Origin: Stentor coeruleus
Taxonomy: Eukaryota > Ciliophora > Heterotrichea > Heterotrichida > Stentoridae
Assembly: GCA_001970955.1 (NCBI GenBank)
Contig: MPUH01000104.1
Span: 1-64,000 of the forward strand
Reading direction: 5' to 3'
DNA length: 64,000 nt
A program made the translations under genes and the position numbers. Positions 10,500 to 20,702 of the stretch are shown here, one piece after another. The notes below the pieces were generated by a model that saw only the letters and a list, made by a program, of their open reading frames with translations, did not search any database and had not been told where the DNA came from. Positions within the stretch are counted from its first letter, which is position 1. The number at the start of each line of letters is the position of its first letter.

Positions 10500-11070
10500 A
10501 TGTAATAAAATAGGTTTTTTTTTGAACATGAAGTTTAGAGCTTAAAGTTGTCCTGATAATATTTTATAAATCTTTTCTAAAAGTATCATCATTAGTATTT
10601 TTATCTCATGCTAAAGCTAATAAGGTTTTACAAGCTTCAGCAACTGCAAGTCTTCATCCTTTAATAATAATTTGTGATATATTTTCTTTTAAATAAGCTA
10701 TTCAGCTTCTCTTAGTAACTCTCCAGCTAAAACCACTACTATTGTTGTCCCATCATCAACTTCATCATCTTGAGTTTTTGATATATTTATGAAGATTTTT
10801 AGCTCCAGGGTTATCAACGTATAAAGATTTGATTATTTTTGCCCTATCGTTAGTCACAGTAATTTTCTGTTTGTTTAGATCTGAGGATTTAAAGATTTTG
10901 TCCTACCTTTAAGGCCCAAGGTTGTTTTAACTAGATCAACTATATCTATAGCTCCAAAAAATAAACTTATTCTAGCCATTTCATCACATGAATCCTTAGG
11001 CTTCTTCACTTATAATTTATGAGTTTAAGTTACCGGCTGCATATAGTTTTCCTTTGTAAGCGCCACTCAT
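10500..11070 (-). pseudogene. Decayed N-terminal part of a CCT2 (TCP-1 beta) chaperonin gene
   Basis: Reading the minus strand from an ATG at 11070 gives pieces matching the beta subunit of the cytosolic chaperonin [54 protein letters not shown] and [11 protein letters not shown], then RTTLSSKL. They come in the right order but are broken by several stop codons (for example after LLREAE) and at least two frame changes. The ATP-site DGTT is still readable, and VDNP-AK and ELLREAE point to the beta subunit rather than other CCT subunits. Similarity fades near 10500, so only about the first third of the gene is here. It is a non-functional duplicate; the real CCT2 must lie elsewhere. Confidence 0.85.
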
Positions 11071-11634
11071 TTTGTATTTATAATTCCTTAGGATTTTGAA
11101 ATAAAGTGACTGTTTAAGTTAAGATTTCATATGATTGATGAGATTTGATAAGATTTCGGATAGTATTTATAATCTTTAAGGCTTTTATAACAGTAAGCTT
11201 AGGGTGTTAGAAAGGAATGAAGGCTTTTTGTTAGTTGTAATTCCATAAGGTATTTCAAGTATAAAACATAAGAATATAATATTAAAGATATGGGTATTCA
11301 AAATAAAGAAACTAAATCTCAGGGGTAATAATAAGTTATGCCTCTGTATTTTTAAAAAATGAATGGCTACTTATAATATTTCTAGTTATAAATAAGCCAT
11401 ACAATTCTCCTTTAAGCCTACAAGAAAAAACCCTTGTGCATTACAAAAGCTACTCTAAACAACCTTTATCATCTCATCTCTTAAATATTTTCTACTTATA
11501 ATCCTCCCATTTTTCTAGTACTAAGCTCATAAGCTTATTGTCTTATAGGCTTATCATAGACATAAATAATTCCAATAAACAATTTAAAATCCATCTAATC
11601 TAATGAATAGTTCATATTCATCGATAATATTTAA
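11071..11634. other. Intergenic between the CCT2 relic and the Amt gene
   Basis: No frame found. The right half, before the ammonium-transporter start, is G-poor as elsewhere upstream of plus-strand genes. The left half would have been the upstream flank of the dead CCT2 copy and contains runs with more G. Confidence 0.5.
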
Positions 11635-12867
11635 ATGGTTGATTGTCCAACTACAAGATCACCGATTGTTGATATCACTATTTTTCTAGGACTGGTACTT
11701 TATATATAGATCGGACTTACCTTAATGGAATTCGGAGCTTCACGTTCAGGTTTCGGACCTCATTTACTTGTAAAGAATTTCGTGCAATTCTCTGTTGCTA
11801 TAATCTCATATTGGCTTATCGGGTTCGCCTTTTCGTTTGGAGACCCAGATAGTCAGTTCATTGGCGAGGAACAATTTGGTGGCGATGAATGGATTGAAAA
11901 AAACAGCTTCCGTTGCTTTTCCTATAGTGCCTTAGTGGGGATTTTTGTTATATATATTGTCAACTGTGCCTTATTAGAACGGCTAAAATACAACGCTTCA
12001 ATTGTCTTTAGTATTTGTTTAATGATCTTCATATGGCCAGTTGTTGTTGCATGGACCTGGGGAGGTGGTTGGCTTAAAGATGCAATGGATGGGCATATCA
12101 TTGACCTTGGTGGGAGCATAACTGTATATACTTTTGCTGGAGCTTTTGCCTTGGTTGGAGCCTTAATCATCGGTCCACGTGAAGGAAGGTTCTCCAACAT
12201 CGAGACTGTGCCTTTCCGTATGGTTAACCACGAATGTTATATAATCGGTTCAATGTTAACTATCCTCGGGGTTTTTGGTATAGGTTTTGCTCAAAGAACA
12301 CCAGATAACTATGGCTATGCCCTTGCTAATATGTGGATATGTGGCTCAGTATCGTGTATCACATCATTAAAAGTTTTAACCGCATTTTCGCCAACACTTC
12401 AACGTCATTATACAGCTGTTTATCAAGGATTTATTGCAGGTATGGTATTTATATCTTCAAGTGCACATAATACAACAGCTTGGGAATCTGGACTTCATGG
12501 GTTAATGGCAGGAGCGGTTTTTTGCCTTGGGGTGAAGTTTGTTGAATGGATTAAAGTTGATGATGCGCTGAATATTACTGGAACATTTTTAGTTCCTGGG
12601 ATTTTTGGGGGGATTTTACCTGGGTTTATTGATGATGATTATGGAGTTTATTGGGCTGGATGGGAAAGTGGACAAGTGCTTGGGACTCAAGTTGTAGGTA
12701 CGATAACGATTTTCTTATGGGCGATTTTCTGGAGCTTTTTGGTGTTTGGGATTTTAAGAATTTTGGGATACTTGACACTGTCTAAAGGACTACAGAGTTC
12801 AGGACTTAGTAAGACGGCTATTACTCAGAAAGGATATGCACCTTCAGTTTGGTTAAACCTTTCTTAG
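11635..12867 (+). CDS. Ammonium transporter (Amt/Mep) homologue lacking both pore histidines
   Basis: A 60-base first exon (11635-11694), a 15-base intron GTACTTTATATATAG and a second exon (11710-12867) give 405 residues. Joining the exons restores the family start, IFLGL-IGLTLMEFGASR, equivalent to the FALLEAG(S)VR helix of other Amts. About ten membrane helices follow, with conserved markers AWTWGGGWL (residues 135-143) and KVDDALNITGTFLVPG (from about 302). Aligned by eye without gaps to E. coli AmtB, the twin-histidine positions H168 and H318 are Tyr160 and Phe313. Normal Amts conduct ammonium as NH3/NH4+ and nearly always keep at least one of these. Here conduction may be altered, or the protein may act as a sensor or a channel for something else. 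Plasma or vacuolar membrane is likely. Confidence 0.9.
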
Positions 12868-13277
12868 ATTAAGTTATAAAGGTTTTTATAGAAATTTTGG
12901 TAAGGCGATGTGTTTGGGTTTTTAGGTTTTGGATGTATATTTAATGAGAAGATAGTAAGTTTTTTCAAAAGATTATGGACTAAGAAATTGCATCCTGGGA
13001 AAAAAACATGAAAATCGATAAGAAGTACTTTTTGCGGAAAAAATCATCTGTTGAAATAAAATCTTCTATTGAAAGTACCGATGTCCGGGGGACTTTTATT
13101 ATTTAGTCCCAACATACAAACTCCAACATTCATATTCACAAAAAACTAATTAAATTTTACTACACTAATCACTAAACCTTTCACTTATCTTATTTTCCCA
13201 CAAAAGCTTATATTTTTCTATCTGAAGCTTGTTTTTTTTCTCTAATTTTTTTAATACAGCAAACCAATATTATTAAT
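12868..13277. other. Intergenic
   Basis: 12868-13090 is G-rich and C-poor (downstream flank); from about 13100 to the next start it is C-containing and G-poor. No other feature seen. Confidence 0.5.
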
Positions 13278-13901
13278 ATGGCTGACAAAGAAAGAAAATC
13301 CTTCCTTGTGCCTCCAACTGAGGTCAAAAACTATGATATAGTATTATTAACATAGCAAGATATCTATGACTTAGAAGACTGTATGGAAGTCCTTGAATCC
13401 ATAGTTGAAGAGCTCCAACAGCCATCAAGAAAAAAAAGTGAAATCAGCACCGTAACAAAAAATTAGTTTATGGCCAAGTATATCTATATGGAAGATTCAA
13501 TTCTCGAAGGCTTAGAAAAACTTCCCAAACTTGCTTGTACAAGAGAAATGCAACAAAGATTATTAGAAGCAACAAAAAAATTCAATAAACTCAGCTATGA
13601 GTATCAAGAGACATGGAATAACGATTTCTGGACTATATATGAAGGTACAAGAAACCCAAAAAAAGCTCAAAATGAGTACCATCAAGTTAAATCTCATCAA
13701 CAGATATCGAAACAGCTTTTGGATTTACAAGAAATCGCTATAACCTTAACAAGAATGAGCAGAGGGACTACAGGAGACTATTCAAGTCCAACAAATAAAG
13801 AACCTTTTGCTATGGTAGATGAAGAAGCTCTTAAGTATAAAGAACCTACAATAAGAGAAAGCACTGGCGGACGTGAATGTGGAAAGTGTTTTGTTTTTTA
13901 A
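13278..13901 (+). CDS. Unrecognised 197-residue protein with a CaaX-like end
   Basis: Three exons (13278-13340, 13356-13451, 13467-13901) are joined by two 15-base introns, GTATTATTAACATAG and GTAACAAAAAATTAG. The start at 13278 (MADKERKS) uses the first ATG after a G-poor flank, and the two excisions remove the in-frame stops. The protein is mostly helical, acidic then basic, with no recognised domain. It ends GGRECGKCFVF. The last four residues, CFVF, fit a CaaX prenylation box; Phe at the end favours geranylgeranyl transferase I or farnesyl transferase. The extra Cys three residues upstream could be acylated. It is therefore probably membrane-anchored. Compare the CQVF end of the protein at 31851. 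Confidence 0.8.
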
Positions 13902-14218
13902 TAATTAAGCTAATAAGTTTGGCTGTTTGTTTTGGTTAGATTTCTATGACTATTTTTATTATTTTTTATTGATTATTTAGTTTTAATTAATATATGAACT
14001 ACTATCTTTAAAGTTAATATACTTATTATAATGAAATCAAGATCAAAAGCAGTGGGTTTTATTTGATTTGTAGCAGTTAATACTTATTATTATATCTGCT
14101 CATCTTTATTCACTCTTATCTTACTCTATTATTCATAGTATTTCCCCATAGCCTTTCTCCTCTCCCTTCCTATATAAAAACTATCCAACTTAAATTTTTT
14201 ATATCAAAACATATAAAT
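13902..14218. other. Intergenic upstream of the ribosomal protein gene
   Basis: No frame. The last 120 bases contain pyrimidine-rich stretches (for example CTTTCTCCTCTCCCTTCC at about 14153-14170) close to the eS19 start. They may be promoter or 5' leader material, but no known element was recognised. Confidence 0.45.
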
Positions 14219-14665
14219 ATGGACAAGAAAGCTTTGGTTGTTAAAGACGTGTCTGCCCCAGCATTCATATCGGAATATTCAGCTTATCTTAAAAGAACAG
14301 ATAAGATTACTATTCCATCTTGGGTAGATTATGTTAAAACAGGTCCAGGAAAGCAATTAGCTCCATATGATAAAGATTGGCTTTATGTACGTGCTGCAGC
14401 TTTAGCAAGAAAAGTTTACTTAAGGCCAAATATAGGAGTTGGAGCTTTGAAAAAAGAATTTGGATGTGCTAAAAACTATGGTACAACACCTTGTCATTTT
14501 GTTCAAGGGTCAGGAAAAATAATTAGGTATTTACTTAAAGAACTTGAAGACAAAGGAATTGTTGAAACAGTTAAAGATGAGGATAATGAAAGGACTGTTG
14601 GAAGGAAAATTACTCAAAAAGGTCAGCAGGAACTTGACAGTATTGCTAGACAAATCAAAGTTTAG
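14219..14665 (+). CDS. RPS19: 40S ribosomal protein eS19 (S19e)
   Basis: The 148-residue single-exon frame matches eS19 along its length: VKDVSAPAFISEYSAYLK, IPSWVDYVKTG, KDWLYVRAAALARKVYLR, GVGALKKEFG, GSGKIIRYLLKELEDKGIVE and GRKITQKGQQELDSIA. eS19 belongs to the head of the small ribosomal subunit and is needed for 18S rRNA maturation in human and yeast. Length is normal for eukaryotes. No intron. Confidence 0.97.
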   Translation: MDKKALVVKDVSAPAFISEYSAYLKRTDKITIPSWVDYVKTGPGKQLAPYDKDWLYVRAAALARKVYLRPNIGVGALKKEFGCAKNYGTTPCHFVQGSGKIIRYLLKELEDKGIVETVKDEDNERTVGRKITQKGQQELDSIARQIKV

Positions 14666-15898
14666 AATAAATAGTTTTATAAATCTATGACTGATGAGTT
14701 AGATTATGATAAAGTTTGATATACTTAGATTTTTGCATTTGGGAAATAAAGATTTTGTTTAGGATTGTTTGTAAAACTTTTTTCTTTAGGTTTACATTTT
14801 TTTCTAGACTTGGTCTACATTTATAATTATTTTTGCTTTAAGATTACACCGTGATGATATCTCGCTGTCAGATTTTCTTTAATAAGGAATTTATCGTCTT
14901 AAAAATTATCAGAACTTGTTTCTCCATTCAGAATTTACACAAAATATTTTGTATTCATATTTTATTTATCCCTATATATCTTCAAATAATTCTCTCAAAA
15001 ACTATTAAAATCATTCAAAAAAGACTACCACAAAATTTACAATGTATATTTCTCATCAAATTTAAAGCTATCCAAAATATTATTTTTACTAAAATAATTT
15101 AAATGTAAAATTGATGTTTTATCACTTGTTATGAGTATTAAAGAGCACCTTATATAAAATCTATTTGATTTTTTTGAAAGTAAGTCAAATCAATATAGTA
15201 ATATCCGCATCAATTCAATATGGCATAGGATTTGCCAAAGGGTTTAATATTAAGTCCATAAAATGCTTATATTTTTTTAGAAGACTACACCAAAAAGCTT
15301 TACTAAAAAATGCAAGCTATTTCATGCTAGCTTTAAGCAAATTCTAAAAAAAATCATCGAAATAAGTGATTTCATTTCAGTCACATTTAGACATACATAT
15401 ATAAAGATAAAATATTTCTTACCAAATGACTCTTTGACTGTATATCTGTTTTAACAAAGTTTTTTTACGACAAAGTTATAATATTCACAATATGCAACCA
15501 GTTTTTATATCCAAAAATAAAATCCTAAGATCTCAATATAATAAAAAATATTATATATAATTTTTTCCATACTTTATTATTGTCTTCCATAGAATACTTC
15601 TAGATCAGCAAATCTATGCACTTTCTTCCTCTTATAGTATAAATTAATATGCAATAATGTTTGATATTCGTATTTGCCAAGCATATCTAAAGATCCACAT
15701 GCCATTTTCTCCTAAAGGCCTCAGAAATTTTTTACATCTACCAGTATTTATTCAAGTTTTTTCATTCTATACCTTAAAATGCCTGAGAATTTCTTTAAAC
15801 CCTCAAAAATTAAAGTTTCCATTTCAGCTATACCTAATTTTGTTTATACGATAATTCATTCTAAACCATATTTAGCCATTTCGAAAATGTGGATATAA
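14666..15898. other. Intergenic, 1.2 kb, with possible coding relics on the minus strand
   Basis: Plus-strand frames here (14851-15102, 15165-15347, 15657-15854) are short, Ile/Phe-rich and without family likeness. On the minus strand, 15860-15590 and 15100-14830 each read through in one frame with protein-like composition, interrupted by all three stop codons; one open piece contains MACGSLDMLGKYEYQTLL. I could not name a parent gene. It may be an eroded gene similar in fate to the CCT2 relic. Confidence 0.35.
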
Positions 15899-17554
15899 AT
15901 GTTCAATTACCTTAGAAGGACAGTCATTACTCAGGTACACGATTTTACTGGGAATACAGCAATGAAAAACTTAGGCATCATTAATAGACAAATATATAGG
16001 AACCTTAAAGTTCCAGAGTACTATGAAATGTGCTTAGGAAAGGAGCCTGCAAATCCTCTCACAAGACAGACCACTATCAGTAGCACTGGAGCTCTTTGTG
16101 CTTATTCTGCTAAAGCTACAGGTAGATCCCCTAAAGACAAGAGGATTGTCTTAGAAGAAACCTCAAAAGATGACATCTGGTGGGGCCCTGTAAATATTCC
16201 TATCGGGGAGAAATCATGGTTAATAAACAAGCAAAGAGCTATTGATTATTTGAACAATAGACCTTATCTTTATGTAGTTGATGGTTATGCAGGATGGGAT
16301 ACAAGATACAGGCTTAAAGTAAGAGTTGTTACAACAAGAGCTTATCATGCGTTGTTCATGCACAACATGCTTATTAGGCCAACTGAAGAAGAACTTTCTC
16401 AAGATTTCGACACTGTAGATTACCACATCTTAAACGCTGGTGAATTCCCTGCAGATAAAAATACTGAAGGTGTCACTACTCAAACCTCAGTCGATGTAAA
16501 CTTTAAAGAAAAAATGATGGTCATTCTTGGTAGTCAATACGCTGGAGAAATGAAAAAGGGTGTCTTTGGTATTTGTAATTACGTCATGCCTAAACAAGGT
16601 ATTGTCTCTCTTCATGCTAGTGCTAATGAAGGTCCTAAAGGAGATACTACTTTACTCTTTGGGCTTTCAGGAACTGGTAAAACAACTCTTAGTGCTGATC
16701 CACATAGAAGACTTATTGGTGATGATGAACATTGTTGGGGAGATGAAGGCATATTTAACATTGAAGGTGGTTGCTATGCTAAATGCATTAACCTTTCAAG
16801 AGAAAATGAACCAGAAATCTACAATTCAATCAAGTTTGGTGCTATTTTAGAAAACATCGGCTTCATGCCAGGAACTAGAGATGTCAATTATGCTGATATT
16901 TCAATAACTGAAAATACAAGATGTTCATACCCACTTGAATTCATCCCAGACGTAAAAATTCCTGCTATGGGTGGCCATCCAAAGAACGTAATTTTCTTAA
17001 CTTGTGATGCTTATGGAATTTTACCTCCAGTAGCGAAATTAACCCCAGAACAAACTATGTATCATTTTATGTCAGGATATACAGCAAAAGTTGCAGGTAC
17101 AGAAATTGGTATTGTTGATCCAGTCCCAACATTCTCAGCTTGTTTTGGTGAAGCTTTTCTTGCTTTACATCCTTCTACTTATGCTAAAATGCTTGCTGAA
17201 AGATTAGTCAAACATGGGGCTAATTGCTGGCTTATTAATACTGGTTGGACTGGTGGGAAATATAGAGTTGGAAAGAGAATGTCTTTGAAACTTACAAGAA
17301 AAATTATTGATGAGATTCATGCTGGAAATTTGGATAATGTTCCAACAACTACTATGCCTGTTTTCGGTCTCCATGTACCGAACTCAGTTACTGGAGTTCC
17401 TGATGATGTTATTCATCCAAGGAACTCATGGGCTAATAAAGAAGATTTCGATTTTACTGCTAAAAAATTGGCCCAAGCGTTTATTGACAACTTTAAGAAA
17501 TATGAAAGCGGCTCATCACCAGAAATTAAGAATGCTGGACCTAAATTAGAATAG
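15899..17554 (+). CDS. PCK: Phosphoenolpyruvate carboxykinase (ATP)
   Basis: The 551-residue single-exon protein is of the ATP-dependent PEPCK family, which turns oxaloacetate and ATP into phosphoenolpyruvate, CO2 and ADP, the first step of gluconeogenesis, or runs in reverse during anaerobic malate/fumarate metabolism. Visible motifs: CAYSAKATGRSPKDKR (substrate site), VILGSQYAGEMKKG, the phosphate loop GLSGTGKTTLSADPHR, the metal-binding LIGDDEHCW, YPLEFIPD, and INTGWTGGKYRVGKRMSL with the adenine-site region after it. All catalytic blocks are present. The first 25 residues (MFNYLRRTVITQ) could be a mitochondrial signal, though this is uncertain. Length is normal. Confidence 0.96.
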   Translation: MFNYLRRTVITQVHDFTGNTAMKNLGIINRQIYRNLKVPEYYEMCLGKEPANPLTRQTTISSTGALCAYSAKATGRSPKDKRIVLEETSKDDIWWGPVNIPIGEKSWLINKQRAIDYLNNRPYLYVVDGYAGWDTRYRLKVRVVTTRAYHALFMHNMLIRPTEEELSQDFDTVDYHILNAGEFPADKNTEGVTTQTSVDVNFKEKMMVILGSQYAGEMKKGVFGICNYVMPKQGIVSLHASANEGPKGDTTLLFGLSGTGKTTLSADPHRRLIGDDEHCWGDEGIFNIEGGCYAKCINLSRENEPEIYNSIKFGAILENIGFMPGTRDVNYADISITENTRCSYPLEFIPDVKIPAMGGHPKNVIFLTCDAYGILPPVAKLTPEQTMYHFMSGYTAKVAGTEIGIVDPVPTFSACFGEAFLALHPSTYAKMLAERLVKHGANCWLINTGWTGGKYRVGKRMSLKLTRKIIDEIHAGNLDNVPTTTMPVFGLHVPNSVTGVPDDVIHPRNSWANKEDFDFTAKKLAQAFIDNFKKYESGSSPEIKNAGPKLE

Positions 17555-18062
17555 TATTAATTTAGAGATATTTTTTAGAAAATTATTAAATGAATTATAT
17601 TGTGACAAGGATGATTTGGGTTTATAATAGAATTTTGTATACAAGTTGGATGATAGGGATTATATTAGGATAGCTTTATAGTGTAAGATTATGGGAATAT
17701 GATATTAAGTATATGAAAAATATGACTTTGATTTGTAAAAAACAATAGAAATATTAAATAGATAATGACGATAAGGATGCTTTAGCTAGGGTATTATGAC
17801 TTAAAAATAAATAGGTATGAGTAAAAAGGCAGGTTGTATACAAATTATGTTGATTATACCAAAAAGATAAAAAAAACAAGTATGGTTTAACTACACAGAC
17901 TTAAAACCATCCACCTTTTGAGAGCTACAGAAATGCCACTTTAGCCATAATCACCCTAATTATACAATCTAACCCAAAAAATATTTCCACATTTTTTGGT
18001 GAATTAAATGCACACCCTAACCACTTTACAATAAAAGAAACCTTTATAGGCAGATTAATATA
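17555..18062. other. Intergenic between converging genes
   Basis: Downstream flank of PEPCK on the left (G present, C scarce on plus) and downstream flank of PEX11 on the right (C present, G scarce on plus). The switch falls at about 17880. No gene or terminator hairpin seen. Confidence 0.5.
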
Positions 18063-18902
18063 TTAACTAATCCTACCCCTTAAAAATAACTCAAAAAATA
18101 TCGACAAAGAAGTAGCACTTATCCCACAAACTGCAATAAAAATCTTGCTGAGTTTTTTAAACAAAGGAAAGCCAAGTGCATGGGCTAGCATAAAAAACCT
18201 AAGTATACTAACAACAGCTTCAAGTACCTGTACTCTATATTCTCTTCTAGTTGTTACAAAGTCGCAAGTTAACCCATAAGTATTTTTATCTTTTTCAACT
18301 TTCTTATGTGGGTTTTCCATAAGTTCTTCTTTAAGTAATCTTATCCTCTCTTTAGTTTGAAATGATGCTATAAAACTTAAAGTAAGACCTATTACACATC
18401 TTGCTAACGAAGACATATCTTTTGTGTCCTTCCATTTGATATTTGCATGAGCTATAAATTTCGATATAATTCCAATATCAGCACACCAAACTAAATTGTC
18501 TAAAAGATAATAGACAATATTTGCTATACTCATAAAAACTTGTAAAGCTTCCATAATATTGAATTTGTCTCTGTTTTTCCATGATCTTTCTAATGCCCCA
18601 AGATCATCTGTGAACATTAATACTCTCATAAGTTTTCTCCCGTTTTTCATAGATTTTTCTACTTGTATAGTGTTTAGTAAATGTATTGGATATGTTGATA
18701 TATCGTTATTTTTAACATAATCCATCATAGTAATTTTAAAAAGTTCAGAAATATATTGGATTAAAGCTAAAAGTTTTTCTTTACCTTTTGTTGTTTTAAT
18801 AAGAGTGCTGATTGAATTTGTGGCAAAAGAGAGGAAATATGTTGCTGGGGCGACAGGGTTGAGGATTTTATGAAGTTCAGGAAAGCTGTAAGTCCTTTTC
18901 AT
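18063..18902 (-). CDS. PEX11: Peroxisomal membrane protein PEX11 family
   Basis: The 279-residue protein has the PEX11 layout: an amphipathic N-terminal half with GKEKLLALIQYISELFK and KNGRKLMRVLMFTDDLGAL, a central YYLLDNLVWCADIGI segment typical of the family, and a hydrophobic C-terminal pair of helices. PEX11 proteins bend and elongate the peroxisome membrane before fission. The ATG at 18902 is the natural family start. It lies six bases after the TAA stop of the 2-phosphoglycerate-kinase-like gene, in the same reading frame, so the two may share a transcript or be one fused gene. There is no room for the G-poor upstream flank seen before other genes here. Confidence 0.85.
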   Translation of the reverse strand: MKRTYSFPELHKILNPVAPATYFLSFATNSISTLIKTTKGKEKLLALIQYISELFKITMMDYVKNNDISTYPIHLLNTIQVEKSMKNGRKLMRVLMFTDDLGALERSWKNRDKFNIMEALQVFMSIANIVYYLLDNLVWCADIGIISKFIAHANIKWKDTKDMSSLARCVIGLTLSFIASFQTKERIRLLKEELMENPHKKVEKDKNTYGLTCDFVTTRREYRVQVLEAVVSILRFFMLAHALGFPLFKKLSKIFIAVCGISATSLSIFFELFLRGRIS

Positions 18903-18908
18903 ATTATA

Positions 18909-20012
18909 TTAATATTTATTTATAAAAGATGCTTCAATTCTTGCTAAAATAACGTTGTGCATAGTGTTTAAGGTTTCGTCTATATGTTGAATATTTATAG
19001 GAATAACTGTGAATATGTCGTTATATTCAAGTAAACAGCTTTGAACTTGTTGGAAACTCTTTAATAAATGCTTAAGTTGTTTCTGAAATTTTCCCAGTTT
19101 TTCAGCCTCACTCTGTAATTCTTTAGGCATATCAGACATAAGCCAATTTTCTATAATATACGCATGCTCTTTTTCTGAAATAGTTAAAAGAAAAGGAACT
19201 ATAACTGCATTTGACTGGTTCATATCATCTAATACTTTTTTAATTTGTTTCTCTTCAGGATCTTCTGATTCTCTCATTGTTACTCTGAATTTCCTAGGAG
19301 CTTCTTCTCTTTGTTGTAAATAAAGCATTGGATCTAATTCATATCCTTCTATTATCAAAGATTTACCTTCTTGTAAACATTTTAATATATCTGTATGAAC
19401 CCCTTTTCTTACTACTCGATATTCAGCTTGAAGGATCTGCCCTTGTTCATTTTCATTATATGCCCAGAATGGTCTTCGATTTATATCAGGTGAGAAAGAT
19501 TTTAAAACTGAAGATACGATTGATGTTTGTAAAACATTTGCCACATTGACTCGATCAGCGAATTGAGTAACTAAAGTTGATTTACCACATGCTGGAGGAC
19601 CAGCGACGAAGATTAAAAGAGGAGATCTTTGTGCGTAGAAGTTAGAGACCATTTGATATCTACGGATAAAAAAGTCCCCATAATTGTAGGCTCGCATGAT
19701 TTGAAAGAGGTAATTTTCCATCTCTGATTGCTTGACGTCAAATTTTTCTTCTTCGACTAAAAGTTTTTTAAGGTCCATTGCTATGCGGATTGAGTCTTTT
19801 GGGGGCACTTTGTTAAGGGTGAGAATCCTACTTACCAAAAAACGAGAAAATATGAAGAAGTGGTCATCGAGCCAGACTCGTACTTTGAGGACATCATACT
19901 TTGATATTTTCTTTGAGAGAACTTCTTGGTTTAGTTCAGCTAGGGCTGCTGTTTTATCTTCAAGAAGATCATCTGTAGGTGCACTTTGGCTCTTTAGATG
20001 AGTGGGATCCAT
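18909..20012 (-). CDS. 2-phosphoglycerate kinase-like P-loop protein
   Basis: The 367-residue protein matches plant and archaeal 2-phosphoglycerate-kinase-like proteins: KISKYDVLKVRVWLDDHFF, FSRFLVSRILTLNKVP, SIRIAMDLKKLLVEE, then IFVAGPPACGKSTLVTQ (Walker A, about residues 134-150), VLQTSIVSSVL and SLIIEGYELDP. The archaeal enzyme phosphorylates 2-phosphoglycerate to cyclic-diphosphoglycerate precursor; the role of eukaryotic versions is not settled. The start at 20012 is the first ATG. The C-terminal part after about 300 is helical and less conserved. The stop TAA (18911-18909) is followed by two sense codons and then the PEX11 ATG in frame. Confidence 0.85.
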   Translation of the reverse strand: MDPTHLKSQSAPTDDLLEDKTAALAELNQEVLSKKISKYDVLKVRVWLDDHFFIFSRFLVSRILTLNKVPPKDSIRIAMDLKKLLVEEEKFDVKQSEMENYLFQIMRAYNYGDFFIRRYQMVSNFYAQRSPLLIFVAGPPACGKSTLVTQFADRVNVANVLQTSIVSSVLKSFSPDINRRPFWAYNENEQGQILQAEYRVVRKGVHTDILKCLQEGKSLIIEGYELDPMLYLQQREEAPRKFRVTMRESEDPEEKQIKKVLDDMNQSNAVIVPFLLTISEKEHAYIIENWLMSDMPKELQSEAEKLGKFQKQLKHLLKSFQQVQSCLLEYNDIFTVIPINIQHIDETLNTMHNVILARIEASFINKY

Positions 20013-20153
20013 AATTTAGGATATAAATTATTTGGAGTGATTATTAAAAATAGCACGTATTATCAAATTTTACTTCATTCTTGTAATAGTATAAAGCAAA
20101 AAAACACTTAAAATTTTTACAACTAAATTAATTCTAACTACACATCTATATTA

Positions 20154-20702
20154 TTACTCACTTTCTACTGAGGGCTGGCCTTTATAACAATTCAAGCATT
20201 TTAAAAAAGCATCAAATCTATCTCTAAGCATTTTAGAAAACGAAACTTTTTTCTCTGAAAAAATCCCATTTTTGATATTTTCCAACATTTCATTCTTAGC
20301 TTTGGTTGACTTTTCAATCTTTGAGCTAATTTCATTTCGAATATTTTCTATAGTTTTTATATGATTTTCAGAAAGGACAATTGAGGTATCTAATACCAGT
20401 TCACATTCTGGGAATTTATTTTTTGAAACAAAATTCAAGAGATTATGAGTGTTTAAAGTATTTGGATTGAAAAAAAGTAAAGATTTGCTAATATTGACTT
20501 CATTGTTTGCAAGCATGATACTATTTTTATCAAAAATCCTATATGAAAATATGAGATCACTACTGTCTTGATTACTGGTGGCAAATTTTACTGGGGTTTT
20601 TGCTAATTGAGTTAGTTTTTGAGAATTGTCCTGATAATCAATGATTATTTTAGTATCTTGAGTCTTATTGAGCTTCAGATTTGAATAATTTACACTTAAC
20701 AT
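20154..20702 (-). CDS. Hypothetical protein, 182 residues
   Basis: One open frame from ATG to stop, not recognised. It has a beta-rich first half (residues 1-100) and a helical stretch at about 108-150 (NHIKTIENIRNEISSKIEKS) that could coil. Three cysteines occur near residue 99 and in CLNCYKG near the end. No signal peptide or membrane segment. Same strand as its neighbours, with its own spacers of 140 and 264 bases. Confidence 0.6.
   Translation of the reverse strand: MLSVNYSNLKLNKTQDTKIIIDYQDNSQKLTQLAKTPVKFATSNQDSSDLIFSYRIFDKNSIMLANNEVNISKSLLFFNPNTLNTHNLLNFVSKNKFPECELVLDTSIVLSENHIKTIENIRNEISSKIEKSTKAKNEMLENIKNGIFSEKKVSFSKMLRDRFDAFLKCLNCYKGQPSVESE

Noticed and set aside
14851-15854. Three short plus-strand frames between eS19 and PEPCK
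   Set aside because: Hydrophobic, composition-driven, no recognisable start context; minus strand looks more coding-like.
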